DNA from: Pedosphaera sp.
GTDB taxonomy: Bacteria > Verrucomicrobiota > Verrucomicrobiia > Limisphaerales > UBA9464
Direction of reading: 5' to 3'
DNA length: 64,000 nucleotides
Assembly (NCBI GenBank): GCA_009695205.1
Contig: SIBK01000017.1
Coordinates: forward strand, 1 to 64,000
Positions 30,401 through 37,907 of the stretch are shown here, piece after piece; positions within the stretch are counted from its first letter, which is position 1, and each line of letters begins with the position of its first letter. The notes beneath the pieces were generated by a model that saw nothing but the letters and a program-made list of their open reading frames with translations, did not search any database and had not been told where the DNA came from. Both the position numbers and the translations under genes were made by a program.

Positions 30401-31072
30401 ACCGTTGACGCGTGCAACGACCGGTTTTCCATCAACCAGGTTGATCCGGAAATCCGTTCGAGGTTGATCGCGCAGCGTTACGGTCCGATAGTTTGCAACG
30501 TAGAGATCCAGCGAGCCGTCCCCGTCCACATCGGCCAGGGCCAATGACATGCCACCTCGGCCTTCATTCAATACCTGCCCCCGGGTGAAGTGGCCCCGGC
30601 CGTCGTTGAGCAGGATGTGCGTGCCTTTGCCGATGGAGTTGACGATTAAATCAAGGTCGCCATCCCCATCTACGTCCACCCAGACGACCCCGGTGGCATC
30701 CAAATCTGGACAACCGGCATTGGCAGACTCGGTGACGTCCTCAAAACGCCAATTTCCGAGGTTCTTATATAGCCGACTGCCGCCATCGAGGCCCGCGAAA
30801 AAGAGGTCGCACCGCAGATCGCCGTCCATATCGCCCGCCGCAACGCCGGAGCCGTTCAGATAGATCTGATTCGTTGTGTAACGTTCCAACGGCAGCTTAT
30901 TGGTGAAGGTGACGGCGGTGTTGCTGGCGTTGAGAAGAGTGAAGCCGGTGTGGCCGATGGAGGGGACGATCAGCGGGCTCCAGCGGCCGCCGGGGATTTC
31001 GTGCGAGTCGACAGCCCGAACCTCCGCGGTCAGCAGGAGGAGAGACATTGTGAGCGGGGAGAACAGGCGCAT
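27419..31072 (-). CDS. Giant FG-GAP/ASPIC-UnbV (CRTAC1-like) protein, paralogue B
   Basis: From the ATG at 31072 the protein is 1217 residues, with a signal peptide ('MRLFSPLTMSLLLLTAEVRA'). The two-lobe plan is as in A: FG-GAP repeats ('DMDGDLRCDLFFAG', 'DVDGDGSLDLYVANY', 'DLDGDGDLDVVVNELNG'), ASPIC/UnbV with 'CGGRYLSGDDP', then 'GPGVGWVDVDGDGWEDLVVGNGRGG', 'DLFVGGRVIPGRYP', 'GWWNGVSAGDFDSDGKLDLVASNWGLNT', 'LEDIFLSQNFFA' and a second ASPIC/UnbV domain with 'HAGSGYWSQDS'. Its start codon follows the stop of paralogue C by one base (TGA-T-ATG), so translation is coupled. The frame is open 18 codons further upstream, inside C, but the signal peptide fixes the start. Ligand unknown. Confidence 0.9.
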   Translation of the reverse strand: MRLFSPLTMSLLLLTAEVRAVDSHEIPGGRWSPLIVPSIGHTGFTLLNASNTAVTFTNKLPLERYTTNQIYLNGSGVAAGDMDGDLRCDLFFAGLDGGSRLYKNLGNWRFEDVTESANAGCPDLDATGVVWVDVDGDGDLDLIVNSIGKGTHILLNDGRGHFTRGQVLNEGRGGMSLALADVDGDGSLDLYVANYRTVTLRDQPRTDFRINLVDGKPVVARVNGQPTTSPELQGRFTYGASGGILEHGERDGFFRNDGHGRFGAVPFTGGAFLDEEGQPLMTDLYDWGLSVMFRDFNGDGLPDLYICNDFEAPDRIWLNTGRGRFQAAPRWMFRNTSKFSMGVDVADINRDGFDDILVLDMLSRSHITRMTRMDKTMESTGIGVLDNRPQLTRNTLHLGRGDGTYAEVAYQMGLEASEWSWSAAFLDVDLDGYEDVLITTGHGRDDMDLDHGLKIEAIRRRGTLAPMAELALRKQTPALRTRKLVFRNEGGLNFRETGVEWGFGPPGVTHGLCLADLDGDGDLDVVVNELNGPAGLYRNEGAAPRLAVRLKGERGNTQGIGAKVCVGGGAAPFQSQEIICGGRYLSGDDPMRVFAAGTLTNELRIEVNWRSGRRSVLRGAVANRVYTLIESDASKAPPPSSLEPQSLFEEAASLPALYHHEEYFDDFERQALLPRRFSQLGPGVGWVDVDGDGWEDLVVGNGRGGPLSIRRNDHHGGFSIWNEPPFSTPALQDQSGLASDSIGLWVGSASHETGSNTEASVHCFGTHWVGLPAQLASTGPLALADWDGDGDLDLFVGGRVIPGRYPVAASSQLYENRAGQRVLAEQATQDLRRVGLVSGAVWSDLDGDGYPELVLACEWGPLKIFKRDGQHLLEMTAAWGLDQYKGWWNGVSAGDFDSDGKLDLVASNWGLNTQYRPSREYPLRLYYGDLAGTGGMEMLEAYFDPAMKQWVPRRDLSAVSKVLPWVGEHFKLHQNYAQAGIADILGERLQQAQICEANWLATTVFLNRNGHFQIARLPPEAQASPAFGVNVGDLDGDGLEDIFLSQNFFAVAPQTSRSDAGRSLWLRGDGHGGFTAMSGQASGLRVYGEQRGSALGDYDHDGRVDLAVSQNGAATKLYHNRGARPGLRVRLEGSAGNPAGVGAVLRWEAATGSLGPARELHAGSGYWSQDSLVSVLATGGTAGRLQIRWPGGKTTVTTVSPDTLEIRVKVPESLSEH

Positions 31073-31073
31073 A

Positions 31074-34000
31074 TCAACGGGATTGCAGGAGTCGGCCTTG
31101 AACATCAAGGCACACTTCGCGGACATCCGATGGTAAATCGGTGATAGTTGGGGTCTTCGACCCCGGCCATCGGACTTGGATTAGCACCGGCGCAGTAGGG
31201 GTGGCCATAACCAAAACGACCGAGTCCTGGCTCCAGTAGCCGCTGCCGGCGTGGACTTCCCGTGCAGCGCCCAAGCGGCGCGATTCGAAGCCTAACCGCA
31301 CCACCGCGCCAATCCCTTCCGGGTTGCCGACCGGTCCCCGCAAACGAACCCGCAGTCCGGGTTTGCCTCCTACATTGTGGTAAAGCTTGGTCGGCGCGCC
31401 GTTCTGGCTGACCGCTAAGTCCGTCCGTCCGTCTCCGTCATAGTCGCCCACTGCGCTGCCTCGCTGCTCGCCATAAACCAGCACTCCCGATGCTTGCCCC
31501 GGCACGGCCGCAAACCTTCCTTGTCCATCTCCCTGAAGCAATAGCCCTCGCCCCGCGTCACTGCGCGACGTTGCCGGCGACACAGCAAAGAAATTCTGGC
31601 TCAGGAAAATATCGTCGTGCCCGTCTCCGTCGAAGTCGGCCACGTTGATCCCGAAGGCCGGGCTGAACTGTGCCTCCGGCGGCAACTGCCCTGGCTCAAA
31701 GTGATCGCCTCGATTCAGGAATACCCTTGTCGCAAGCCAGTTCGCCTCCAAGAGGGCTGCTGCCGTCAACCGCTCGCCGAGGATCTCTTCCACACTCGCC
31801 TGCACGTAGTTCCGGTGCAGCGGGAACTTCTCCGGCACCCACGGATCCTCTTTCGCCAGCGCGTCTCGGTCGCGTTCCGGCACCCATTTCGCAAGCTCTG
31901 GTTCGAAGTACGCCTCGATCATCCCCACTGGACCTCGCCCGGCCAGATCCCCGTGGTACAGTCGGCGCGGGAATTTGCGACTCGCCCGATACTGGCTATT
32001 GAGCCCCCAGTTAGACGCTACCAAGTCCATCCGTCCATCCCCGTCAAAATCACCCGCACTCACGCCGTTCCACCAGCCCAGATAGCCGTCCAGCCCCCAG
32101 TCTCGTGTGGACTCGCGCAGTCGCCCTTGCTGATTTTGGAAGATTTTCACCGGACCCCATTCGCAGGCCAATACCAACTCCGGCCACCCGTCCCCGTCCA
32201 AATCCGTCCATACCGCCCCGCTCACCAATCCCGTCGGCCCGAGGGTCGCCGTGTTCACCTCGTCCAGGATCCATTGTTCGGCTCGTTGCGCGAACAACCG
32301 AGAGAGAGCCGCCTCCGGATAGCGCCCGCCCACCACTCGCCCGCCGACAAACAGCGCCAGGTTCCCGTCGCCAGCCACGTCGCCCAATGCCAAGGGACCG
32401 CTGCTCGCGCTGCTGCCCGGCAGCGTGTCCTCAACTCGTCTGGATACCACCTCGTATTGCCGCACACAGCTTCCCGCCGCCACTCCATCCTCGTAGTTGG
32501 CCAACCCGGCCAATACCACCCTCGCTCCATCGGTGCGCCGCCAACCCACAATCCCCGCTAGGTCCCGCGCCGCAACTTGTGCAAAGGGCATCCCCTCCAA
32601 TTGCTGGAAACCACCTCGCCCGTCGTTCTGGTAGGCCGCCAAGTTGCCCCCTCGGCCGCTGCCGATCACCAAATCTTCCCAGCCGTCCCCGTCTAAATCC
32701 AACCACCCCACTCCGGGACCCAGCTGACTCATGCGCCGGGGCAACAGCGGCTGTCGCTCGTAATCTTCAAAGGCATCCTCGTGGTGCGTGTGCGATACAA
32801 GTCCGCTCACATCGGCAAATAGCGCCAACGATGCCGAGGGGGCTGAGGGGGGTGAAGGCGCCGGCATCGCCGCTCCGCTTTCGGCAATCTCATACACACG
32901 ATTGGCCTCCGCCCCCTCCACCACACTCCGTTTCCCGCTGCGCCAATCCACCTCGATTCGCAGCCGATGGGTCAAGTCCCCCGCGGCGAACACCCGCAGC
33001 GACTCGTCCCCCGATAGATAGCGTCCCCCGCACATCATCTCCTGGCTCTGCTGGGCCACTGCCCCACCCAACACTCGAATCTTCGCGCCGATCCCTCGCG
33101 TGTTCGGTGGCTCGCCCCGGAGGCGCACCGCCACTCGTGGCGCCACTCCTTCGTTCCGGTAGATCCCCGCCACTCCGTTCAGACTGTTTACCACCACGTC
33201 CAGATCTCCATCATTGTCCAAGTCCGCCAGGCACATTCCCTGCGAAATGCCTACATCGCCAAATCCCCAACTCTTCCCCACCTCCTCAAACCGTACGCCT
33301 CCGACATTCCGGAACAACGCCTTCGCAAGCGGAAGCCGTGGATACATGAGCAACTTCTGGGGGATCCTCTCCTTCCGATAGGGTCCGTTGGCCGCAATCC
33401 GCGCATTTGCATCCAAATCCTGGGTGTCAAACAGATGGCCGGCGGTCGCAAGAAGGTCTTCATAGCCGTCCAGATCAACATCCAGGAACAGAGTTCCCCA
33501 AGTCCAGCCAGACGCCTCGAGTCCGCTGTAATAGGCGACCTCGGCGTAGGTGCCGTCCCCCCGGCCCAACTGGAGCGTGTTGCGATTCAATTGGGGCCTG
33601 TTCGTGATGCTTTCAAAATCTCCAAGCGCAGACATAAATCCGGAGCTATGGGCCATCCTGGAGCGATGCCCCGGATCCAGCATATCCGCCACGAAGATAT
33701 CATCATAACCATCACGGTTCACATCCGCGACATCCACGGACATTGAAAACGTTCCGGTGTTGCGCAGTGCCGTTCTTCCAATGGCTCGAAAATGTGCTTT
33801 CCCATCATTGAGCCAGATTCGGTCCGGGCTATGAAAGTCGTTGCAGACATATAAATCGGGAAAGCTATCGCCATTGAGATCGCGGAACATCGCGGACAAA
33901 CCCCAATCGCGCGGTGTCTGCGTCAGCGGGACGCCAGCTTCATCTAAGAACGAACCTCCCGTCCAGGATACCGGGATGAAGTTGCCCTTGCCTTGATTCA

Positions 34001-34751
34001 GATAGAGAATGTCTGGCTCGCCATTCTCCAAAACCATTCCATCCTTCGTATATTCCAAGTCCTCCCGATCCTCCGGGCGGATGGAACGCCTCCCATTCAA
34101 GTTGAGAACGCTGAAACCCGTGCTACGGATTGTCGTGGTGCGATAATTTGCCACGTAAAGATCCAAGAGCCCGTCCCCATTCATGTCCGCCAATGCCATG
34201 GAGGTGCTCCCATACTTGCGAACAAGTCCAGTCCGAGTGTCCTCGGTGAAATCTCCCCTCCCGCCATTCATGAAGAGCCGGGTACCTCCCCCGATGGAAT
34301 TCACCAACAAATCTAAGTCGCCATCCCCATCCACATCGGCGAACACCGCGCCCGTTGAGAACTGATTGGGACAGGCCACACCTGCGGCATCCGTGATATC
34401 GCCGAAACGCCAGCTGCCGAGGTTTCGATACAGCCTGTTGTTTCCATCCAGACCGCAGAAATACAGATCACACCAGCCGTCGCCGTCCACATCACCCGCC
34501 GTCACGCCCGAACCATTCAGCCGGATTTGGCTTTCGGCCGCATGCGCATCCGAGAGGAGGTTGGTGAAGGTGATCCCGGTAATTTCTGGAGGTAAATTCG
34601 AAAAGCCTACTGTGAAATGGGCTCCGGGGTTGACCTTCCAATCGCGAAAACCCGGCCCGGAATGCTGTGGAACGATATCGGCATGAGTCAGAATCCCCGC
34701 GAACGCCACGGAGATCATCCAGGGTCTTTGAAATTGTTTTGAGGGTGTCAC
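31074..34751 (-). CDS. Giant FG-GAP/ASPIC-UnbV (CRTAC1-like) protein, paralogue C
   Basis: The 1225-residue product has the same two-lobe plan: 'DVDGDGWCDLYFCGLDG', 'DMNGDGLLDLYVANYR', 'DLDNDGDLDVVVNSLNG', 'CGGRYLSGDESL', then 'GPGVGWLDLDGDGWEDLVIGSGRGG', 'LFVGGRVVGGRYPE', 'GWWNGVSAGDFDGDGRMDLVASNWGLNS' and 'HDDIFLSQNFFA'. The second lobe is very similar to B. The start is uncertain. GTG at 34751 gives a positively charged n-region before the hydrophobic stretch 'MISVAFAGILTHA' but directly abuts the U-tract of an upstream terminator. ATG at 34718 gives a signal without positive charge. It is the first gene of a two-gene unit with B (one-base spacing). Confidence 0.88.
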   Translation of the reverse strand: MTPSKQFQRPWMISVAFAGILTHADIVPQHSGPGFRDWKVNPGAHFTVGFSNLPPEITGITFTNLLSDAHAAESQIRLNGSGVTAGDVDGDGWCDLYFCGLDGNNRLYRNLGSWRFGDITDAAGVACPNQFSTGAVFADVDGDGDLDLLVNSIGGGTRLFMNGGRGDFTEDTRTGLVRKYGSTSMALADMNGDGLLDLYVANYRTTTIRSTGFSVLNLNGRRSIRPEDREDLEYTKDGMVLENGEPDILYLNQGKGNFIPVSWTGGSFLDEAGVPLTQTPRDWGLSAMFRDLNGDSFPDLYVCNDFHSPDRIWLNDGKAHFRAIGRTALRNTGTFSMSVDVADVNRDGYDDIFVADMLDPGHRSRMAHSSGFMSALGDFESITNRPQLNRNTLQLGRGDGTYAEVAYYSGLEASGWTWGTLFLDVDLDGYEDLLATAGHLFDTQDLDANARIAANGPYRKERIPQKLLMYPRLPLAKALFRNVGGVRFEEVGKSWGFGDVGISQGMCLADLDNDGDLDVVVNSLNGVAGIYRNEGVAPRVAVRLRGEPPNTRGIGAKIRVLGGAVAQQSQEMMCGGRYLSGDESLRVFAAGDLTHRLRIEVDWRSGKRSVVEGAEANRVYEIAESGAAMPAPSPPSAPSASLALFADVSGLVSHTHHEDAFEDYERQPLLPRRMSQLGPGVGWLDLDGDGWEDLVIGSGRGGNLAAYQNDGRGGFQQLEGMPFAQVAARDLAGIVGWRRTDGARVVLAGLANYEDGVAAGSCVRQYEVVSRRVEDTLPGSSASSGPLALGDVAGDGNLALFVGGRVVGGRYPEAALSRLFAQRAEQWILDEVNTATLGPTGLVSGAVWTDLDGDGWPELVLACEWGPVKIFQNQQGRLRESTRDWGLDGYLGWWNGVSAGDFDGDGRMDLVASNWGLNSQYRASRKFPRRLYHGDLAGRGPVGMIEAYFEPELAKWVPERDRDALAKEDPWVPEKFPLHRNYVQASVEEILGERLTAAALLEANWLATRVFLNRGDHFEPGQLPPEAQFSPAFGINVADFDGDGHDDIFLSQNFFAVSPATSRSDAGRGLLLQGDGQGRFAAVPGQASGVLVYGEQRGSAVGDYDGDGRTDLAVSQNGAPTKLYHNVGGKPGLRVRLRGPVGNPEGIGAVVRLGFESRRLGAAREVHAGSGYWSQDSVVLVMATPTAPVLIQVRWPGSKTPTITDLPSDVREVCLDVQGRLLQSR

Positions 34752-34785
34752 AAAAAAAGAGGCCGGGCAAAATGCCCGGCCTCTT
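34752..34785 (-). terminator. Strong Rho-independent terminator
   Basis: On the minus strand a 13-bp GC-rich perfect stem (arms 34757-34769 and 34773-34785) with a 3-base loop is followed by an uninterrupted U-run ending at 34752. It lies just downstream of the gene ending at 34800 and immediately before the first codon of paralogue C, separating their transcripts. Confidence 0.9.
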
Positions 34786-34799
34786 GATGTTGTTCAGAA

Positions 34800-37652
34800 T
34801 CAGTTCCCGGCGCGGTAGTATTTTTGCACCGCGCCGGCCGGATCAATCAGGAATGGGCTCTTGGCTCCCGAGACTTCACCATAGGCACCGTTCACCGTGG
34901 CTGCTTGCAGAAGCTTGCCAGTGAAGGTGATCGTCAACCCTTGAATCGAGATGGCTGGTTTAACTGCCACGGTCTCAAACAGGCCGGAAGGTGCGACGAG
35001 CTGCACCGCGTTGATGGGCGCCCGCTGAGTGTCGCCTACGCCGAGGTCTGGGGTACCCGTGTTACCGGGTTCAACGTTTTGAGTGGTTCCCTCAACGATA
35101 ATGCTCGGAGAGGAGAGACCAGTGAACACGATGTAGCTGCCGGTACCGTACGTGGAAGGATCACCCGGCTTGAAAACGGCCCCCACAGGAACTCGGGTTA
35201 ATGTCGTCGGATTCTTTGCCGACAGTGTTAGAACATTTCCCTTAAGCACTACACCGTTGGCATCGGTGACGCGGTATGCGCCGCCGCGTCCGTCGGCCAC
35301 GCCGCCCAAGGCGTACACAACCACGTCGTATTTGCCCGCAGTCAGTTTCGCACCCAGGCCCTTGATCTCAATCTTAGTGGTCGAGTCGGCACTGGTGTCC
35401 AAGAAACCGGTCATCAACAGATGGTCAGGGCCGGTCAACAGGTTATTCTCCTCGCCGCGTCCAGTGGATGCCCAGGTATTTCCTGAGCCGCTCCATTCGA
35501 CCGTGGCCGTCGTGGTTTTGGCGACACCGCCTTCATCGCCAATGAGCACTAACGGACCCGCGTCCGGTGTTGCTTTACCATACGCGTTGTTCCAGTTGGC
35601 CTGCGCCGTGGCATCCGTACCCGCAACATCCGTCCGACTGACAGAGCCGTCCCGGGTGTCGTCTGTGAAGTTGATCCCGATGGAATAGGTCTGCTTGCCG
35701 GCCACTTCAGTGTTCTTGAAGTCACCATAGTCGCGGAAGCGAGCAATCCATGACTTGCGCAAGGCCTCGTCGGCGATGTTGCCGTTTTCAGAACCGAACA
35801 CCACACCGACAAACATCTTGGCAGAGAGGGCTGACGAGCCCTCAGGATTGAAATCCGTGCGACCCATCGAGGTCCACGTGACGCCGTCATGGCTGCGATA
35901 CATGAATATCACATCACCCGACCGGCGGAGACGCAGCCACGCGTTGGGGTATCGCGGATGGTTAACGCCGTTGTCCCCATTGCTGGAAGACGTCGAGCCA
36001 CCCGTCTCAAGACGTCGGTTTGTTTCGAAGCCTTGATTCGAATCGGTGCCGTCGAACTTCTTCGGGTAGGGATTGGCATGCACATTCTGGTAACGGCTTG
36101 CCAATTCATCCTGAGAATCGAGCGATTCACGGGCGGTCAAGCCCGCTCGCGCCCAGTTGCTGGAAGCGTCCTGACCCTCAACGCGAGCGACCTTGTCGAA
36201 GTCGCCCGTAATCTCTTCGTAAACAAACGTCGCGTCATCATGCGCACCCCAGAAGGCTGCGCCACCATTGACGACGTTAAATCCGTTGTCAGAGGTGGCA
36301 ACAACGTCTTGGACCAAGTCGCTCGCACGGGCGAGATCAACCCACGTCATCTTGGAGACGGTAAACGGAGTTGTCACCGCGCCGGAGACATTGCCGCCGA
36401 CGTCGCTGATACCGGTGACCGTGAGCGTGTAGGAACTTCCAGGGGCGAGGCCGGTTGTGGTGAGCACCACACCGCGCTCACTCCCTTTATCGAGTTTGTC
36501 GAGACCGCTGCTGTTGGTCACATAACGCGCCGCAGTGACGGTGCCCGCACTCAACTTGTAGCGGGTCAATTCCAAGGCAGCCGGAACGATAATCGGCTCG
36601 TTGAAGATGACACCGACCTCAATTCCAGCGCCTTTTTTCGACACACCCCCAACAGAAACTACCACGGGCGGAATCGAGTCTTTCACAACGTTCAGTGTTA
36701 CTTCTGTACTATTCACCGTGGGCGCGCCCGGTGCCTTGACCACACAACGGTACTTGGTACCGTTATCACCGGCGATGGTCGTGTCATTGACGACTAGCTT
36801 GGTTCCAGTCTCACCCGCAAGGTCCTTCTGATTGCGCTGCCATTGATAGCTGACAGCCCGAGTCCCTGTGGGTTCTTTGTTTGCCACAGCACCGACCGTG
36901 AAGGTGGCCGAGAGGCCTTCAAAGACGGTCGCGTCCTTGGGCTGCGGGTCGATCGTGATCTTCACAACAGTCAGATCTGCAGGAAAGGAAGCGCCGACGA
37001 CTTGCAGTGCGGCAATACCTAGGCCGTCACCACCGCTGATGTACGTCGCCTTCAGGTTGATTTTCCCATCCACCGGACTCACACCGGCAAACTTAATGTA
37101 GTTGCAGACTTCGCGAGTGGCATCGGTGGTGCTGGTGCCTTGGATGAAACTCCCACTAAACTGATGCTCTCCGAAAACCCGGAACGTCTTTGCGCCGACG
37201 GCGTAATCCCCCGCGACGCTGTCATTGTTGGAATTGAGATAGACGTAAAGGTCGTAGCTGCCAGCGGCGAGGTTATTGACCGAAAAGGTGGCCGCAGTAC
37301 CTGCGCCCTGCTGCTTGATGCAACCAAACGTGAGCCGATCATTCGATGTCGCCAGGGGAGTCAGATCACTCTCCCAACTGTCGTTGGCATTAAACGTAAC
37401 GGTAACGGCCGTGAGTTTGCCTTTGTCGTCGGCGAGGGAATCCGTCGTGCCCTTTTCCGGCGTGGGGAAGGTGGAATCATTGATGTTGTTCCAGAACGCT
37501 TGTTCGACGACACCCGCAACCTCATCGGGTGCCAAACCCGTTGGAGGGTTTCTGCCCATGAAGTTTGCGCCGATCGAAGCGGCGCTCGCAGTTGTCGCGA
37601 GGGCAGCAGAGAGAGCACATACAAGCTGCGCTAAGTTGAGTAGTTTGTTCAT
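34800..37652 (-). CDS. Large secreted modular protein (Ig-like, concanavalin-like, duplicated SIGxNF modules)
   Basis: From the ATG at 37652 the protein is 950 residues, with a clear signal peptide ('LVCALSAALATTASA'). Module 1, directly after the signal, starts 'SIGANF' and has 'AGVVEQAFWNN'. An Ig-like domain follows ('DPQPKDATVFEGLSATFTV', 'YQWQRNQ', 'YRCVVKAPG'), then a Big_5/SbsA-like domain ('DSIPPVVVSVGGVS', 'GVIFNEPI'). A concanavalin-like DUF1349-type domain carries 'AFWGAHDDATFVYEEITGDF' and 'WLRLRRSGDVIFMYRS'. A second 'SIGINF...ANWNNAYG' module and a C-terminal module ending 'SPFLIDPAGAVQKYYRAGN' complete it. These are adhesion or carbohydrate-binding type modules; no catalytic motif is visible. 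It is a single-gene unit bounded by its own promoter-like site and the terminator at 34752-34785. Confidence 0.85.
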   Translation of the reverse strand: MNKLLNLAQLVCALSAALATTASAASIGANFMGRNPPTGLAPDEVAGVVEQAFWNNINDSTFPTPEKGTTDSLADDKGKLTAVTVTFNANDSWESDLTPLATSNDRLTFGCIKQQGAGTAATFSVNNLAAGSYDLYVYLNSNNDSVAGDYAVGAKTFRVFGEHQFSGSFIQGTSTTDATREVCNYIKFAGVSPVDGKINLKATYISGGDGLGIAALQVVGASFPADLTVVKITIDPQPKDATVFEGLSATFTVGAVANKEPTGTRAVSYQWQRNQKDLAGETGTKLVVNDTTIAGDNGTKYRCVVKAPGAPTVNSTEVTLNVVKDSIPPVVVSVGGVSKKGAGIEVGVIFNEPIIVPAALELTRYKLSAGTVTAARYVTNSSGLDKLDKGSERGVVLTTTGLAPGSSYTLTVTGISDVGGNVSGAVTTPFTVSKMTWVDLARASDLVQDVVATSDNGFNVVNGGAAFWGAHDDATFVYEEITGDFDKVARVEGQDASSNWARAGLTARESLDSQDELASRYQNVHANPYPKKFDGTDSNQGFETNRRLETGGSTSSSNGDNGVNHPRYPNAWLRLRRSGDVIFMYRSHDGVTWTSMGRTDFNPEGSSALSAKMFVGVVFGSENGNIADEALRKSWIARFRDYGDFKNTEVAGKQTYSIGINFTDDTRDGSVSRTDVAGTDATAQANWNNAYGKATPDAGPLVLIGDEGGVAKTTTATVEWSGSGNTWASTGRGEENNLLTGPDHLLMTGFLDTSADSTTKIEIKGLGAKLTAGKYDVVVYALGGVADGRGGAYRVTDANGVVLKGNVLTLSAKNPTTLTRVPVGAVFKPGDPSTYGTGSYIVFTGLSSPSIIVEGTTQNVEPGNTGTPDLGVGDTQRAPINAVQLVAPSGLFETVAVKPAISIQGLTITFTGKLLQAATVNGAYGEVSGAKSPFLIDPAGAVQKYYRAGN

Positions 37653-37663
37653 TTTGAGGGAAG

Positions 37664-37693
37664 ATAGTGCTTGAAGTGACGCTTTCAAGTCAA
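37664..37693 (-). promoter_or_regulatory. Candidate promoter with dyad in the spacer
   Basis: On the minus strand TTGACT (37688-37693) and CACTAT (37664-37669) are 18 bases apart, upstream of the ATG at 37652. A perfect dyad CTTGAA-N8-TTCAAG (37670-37689) fills the spacer, where a bound regulator would block polymerase. The -10 match is weak (3 of 6), and the leader would be very short. Confidence 0.3.
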
Positions 37694-37907
37694 GAATAAT
37701 GATGTGAATATGCGGATGGGCGGGGCGAAGTGGTAGTTTCGGTGGGGCGGTTGACCCGCAAGTTAGACCCATCGAATCGTGCAGGTCGGGAAAAATCCAC
37801 CGCCGTCAAACCCTGCCTCCGGTGATACAAAATTATGATACTCGATCACCTCGACAGAGGTGTGTGCATTATCTAATACATTAACATTTCTGATCTATTA
37901 TGGCTCA

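Noticed and set aside
32105-33349. Plus-strand 414-codon frame opposite paralogue C.
   Set aside because: A proline/arginine-rich shadow frame; paralogue C is conserved throughout the interval.
37847-37862. CACCTC-GACA-GAGGTG hairpin downstream of paralogue D as a terminator.
   Set aside because: No U-tract follows on the minus strand, and the stem is short.
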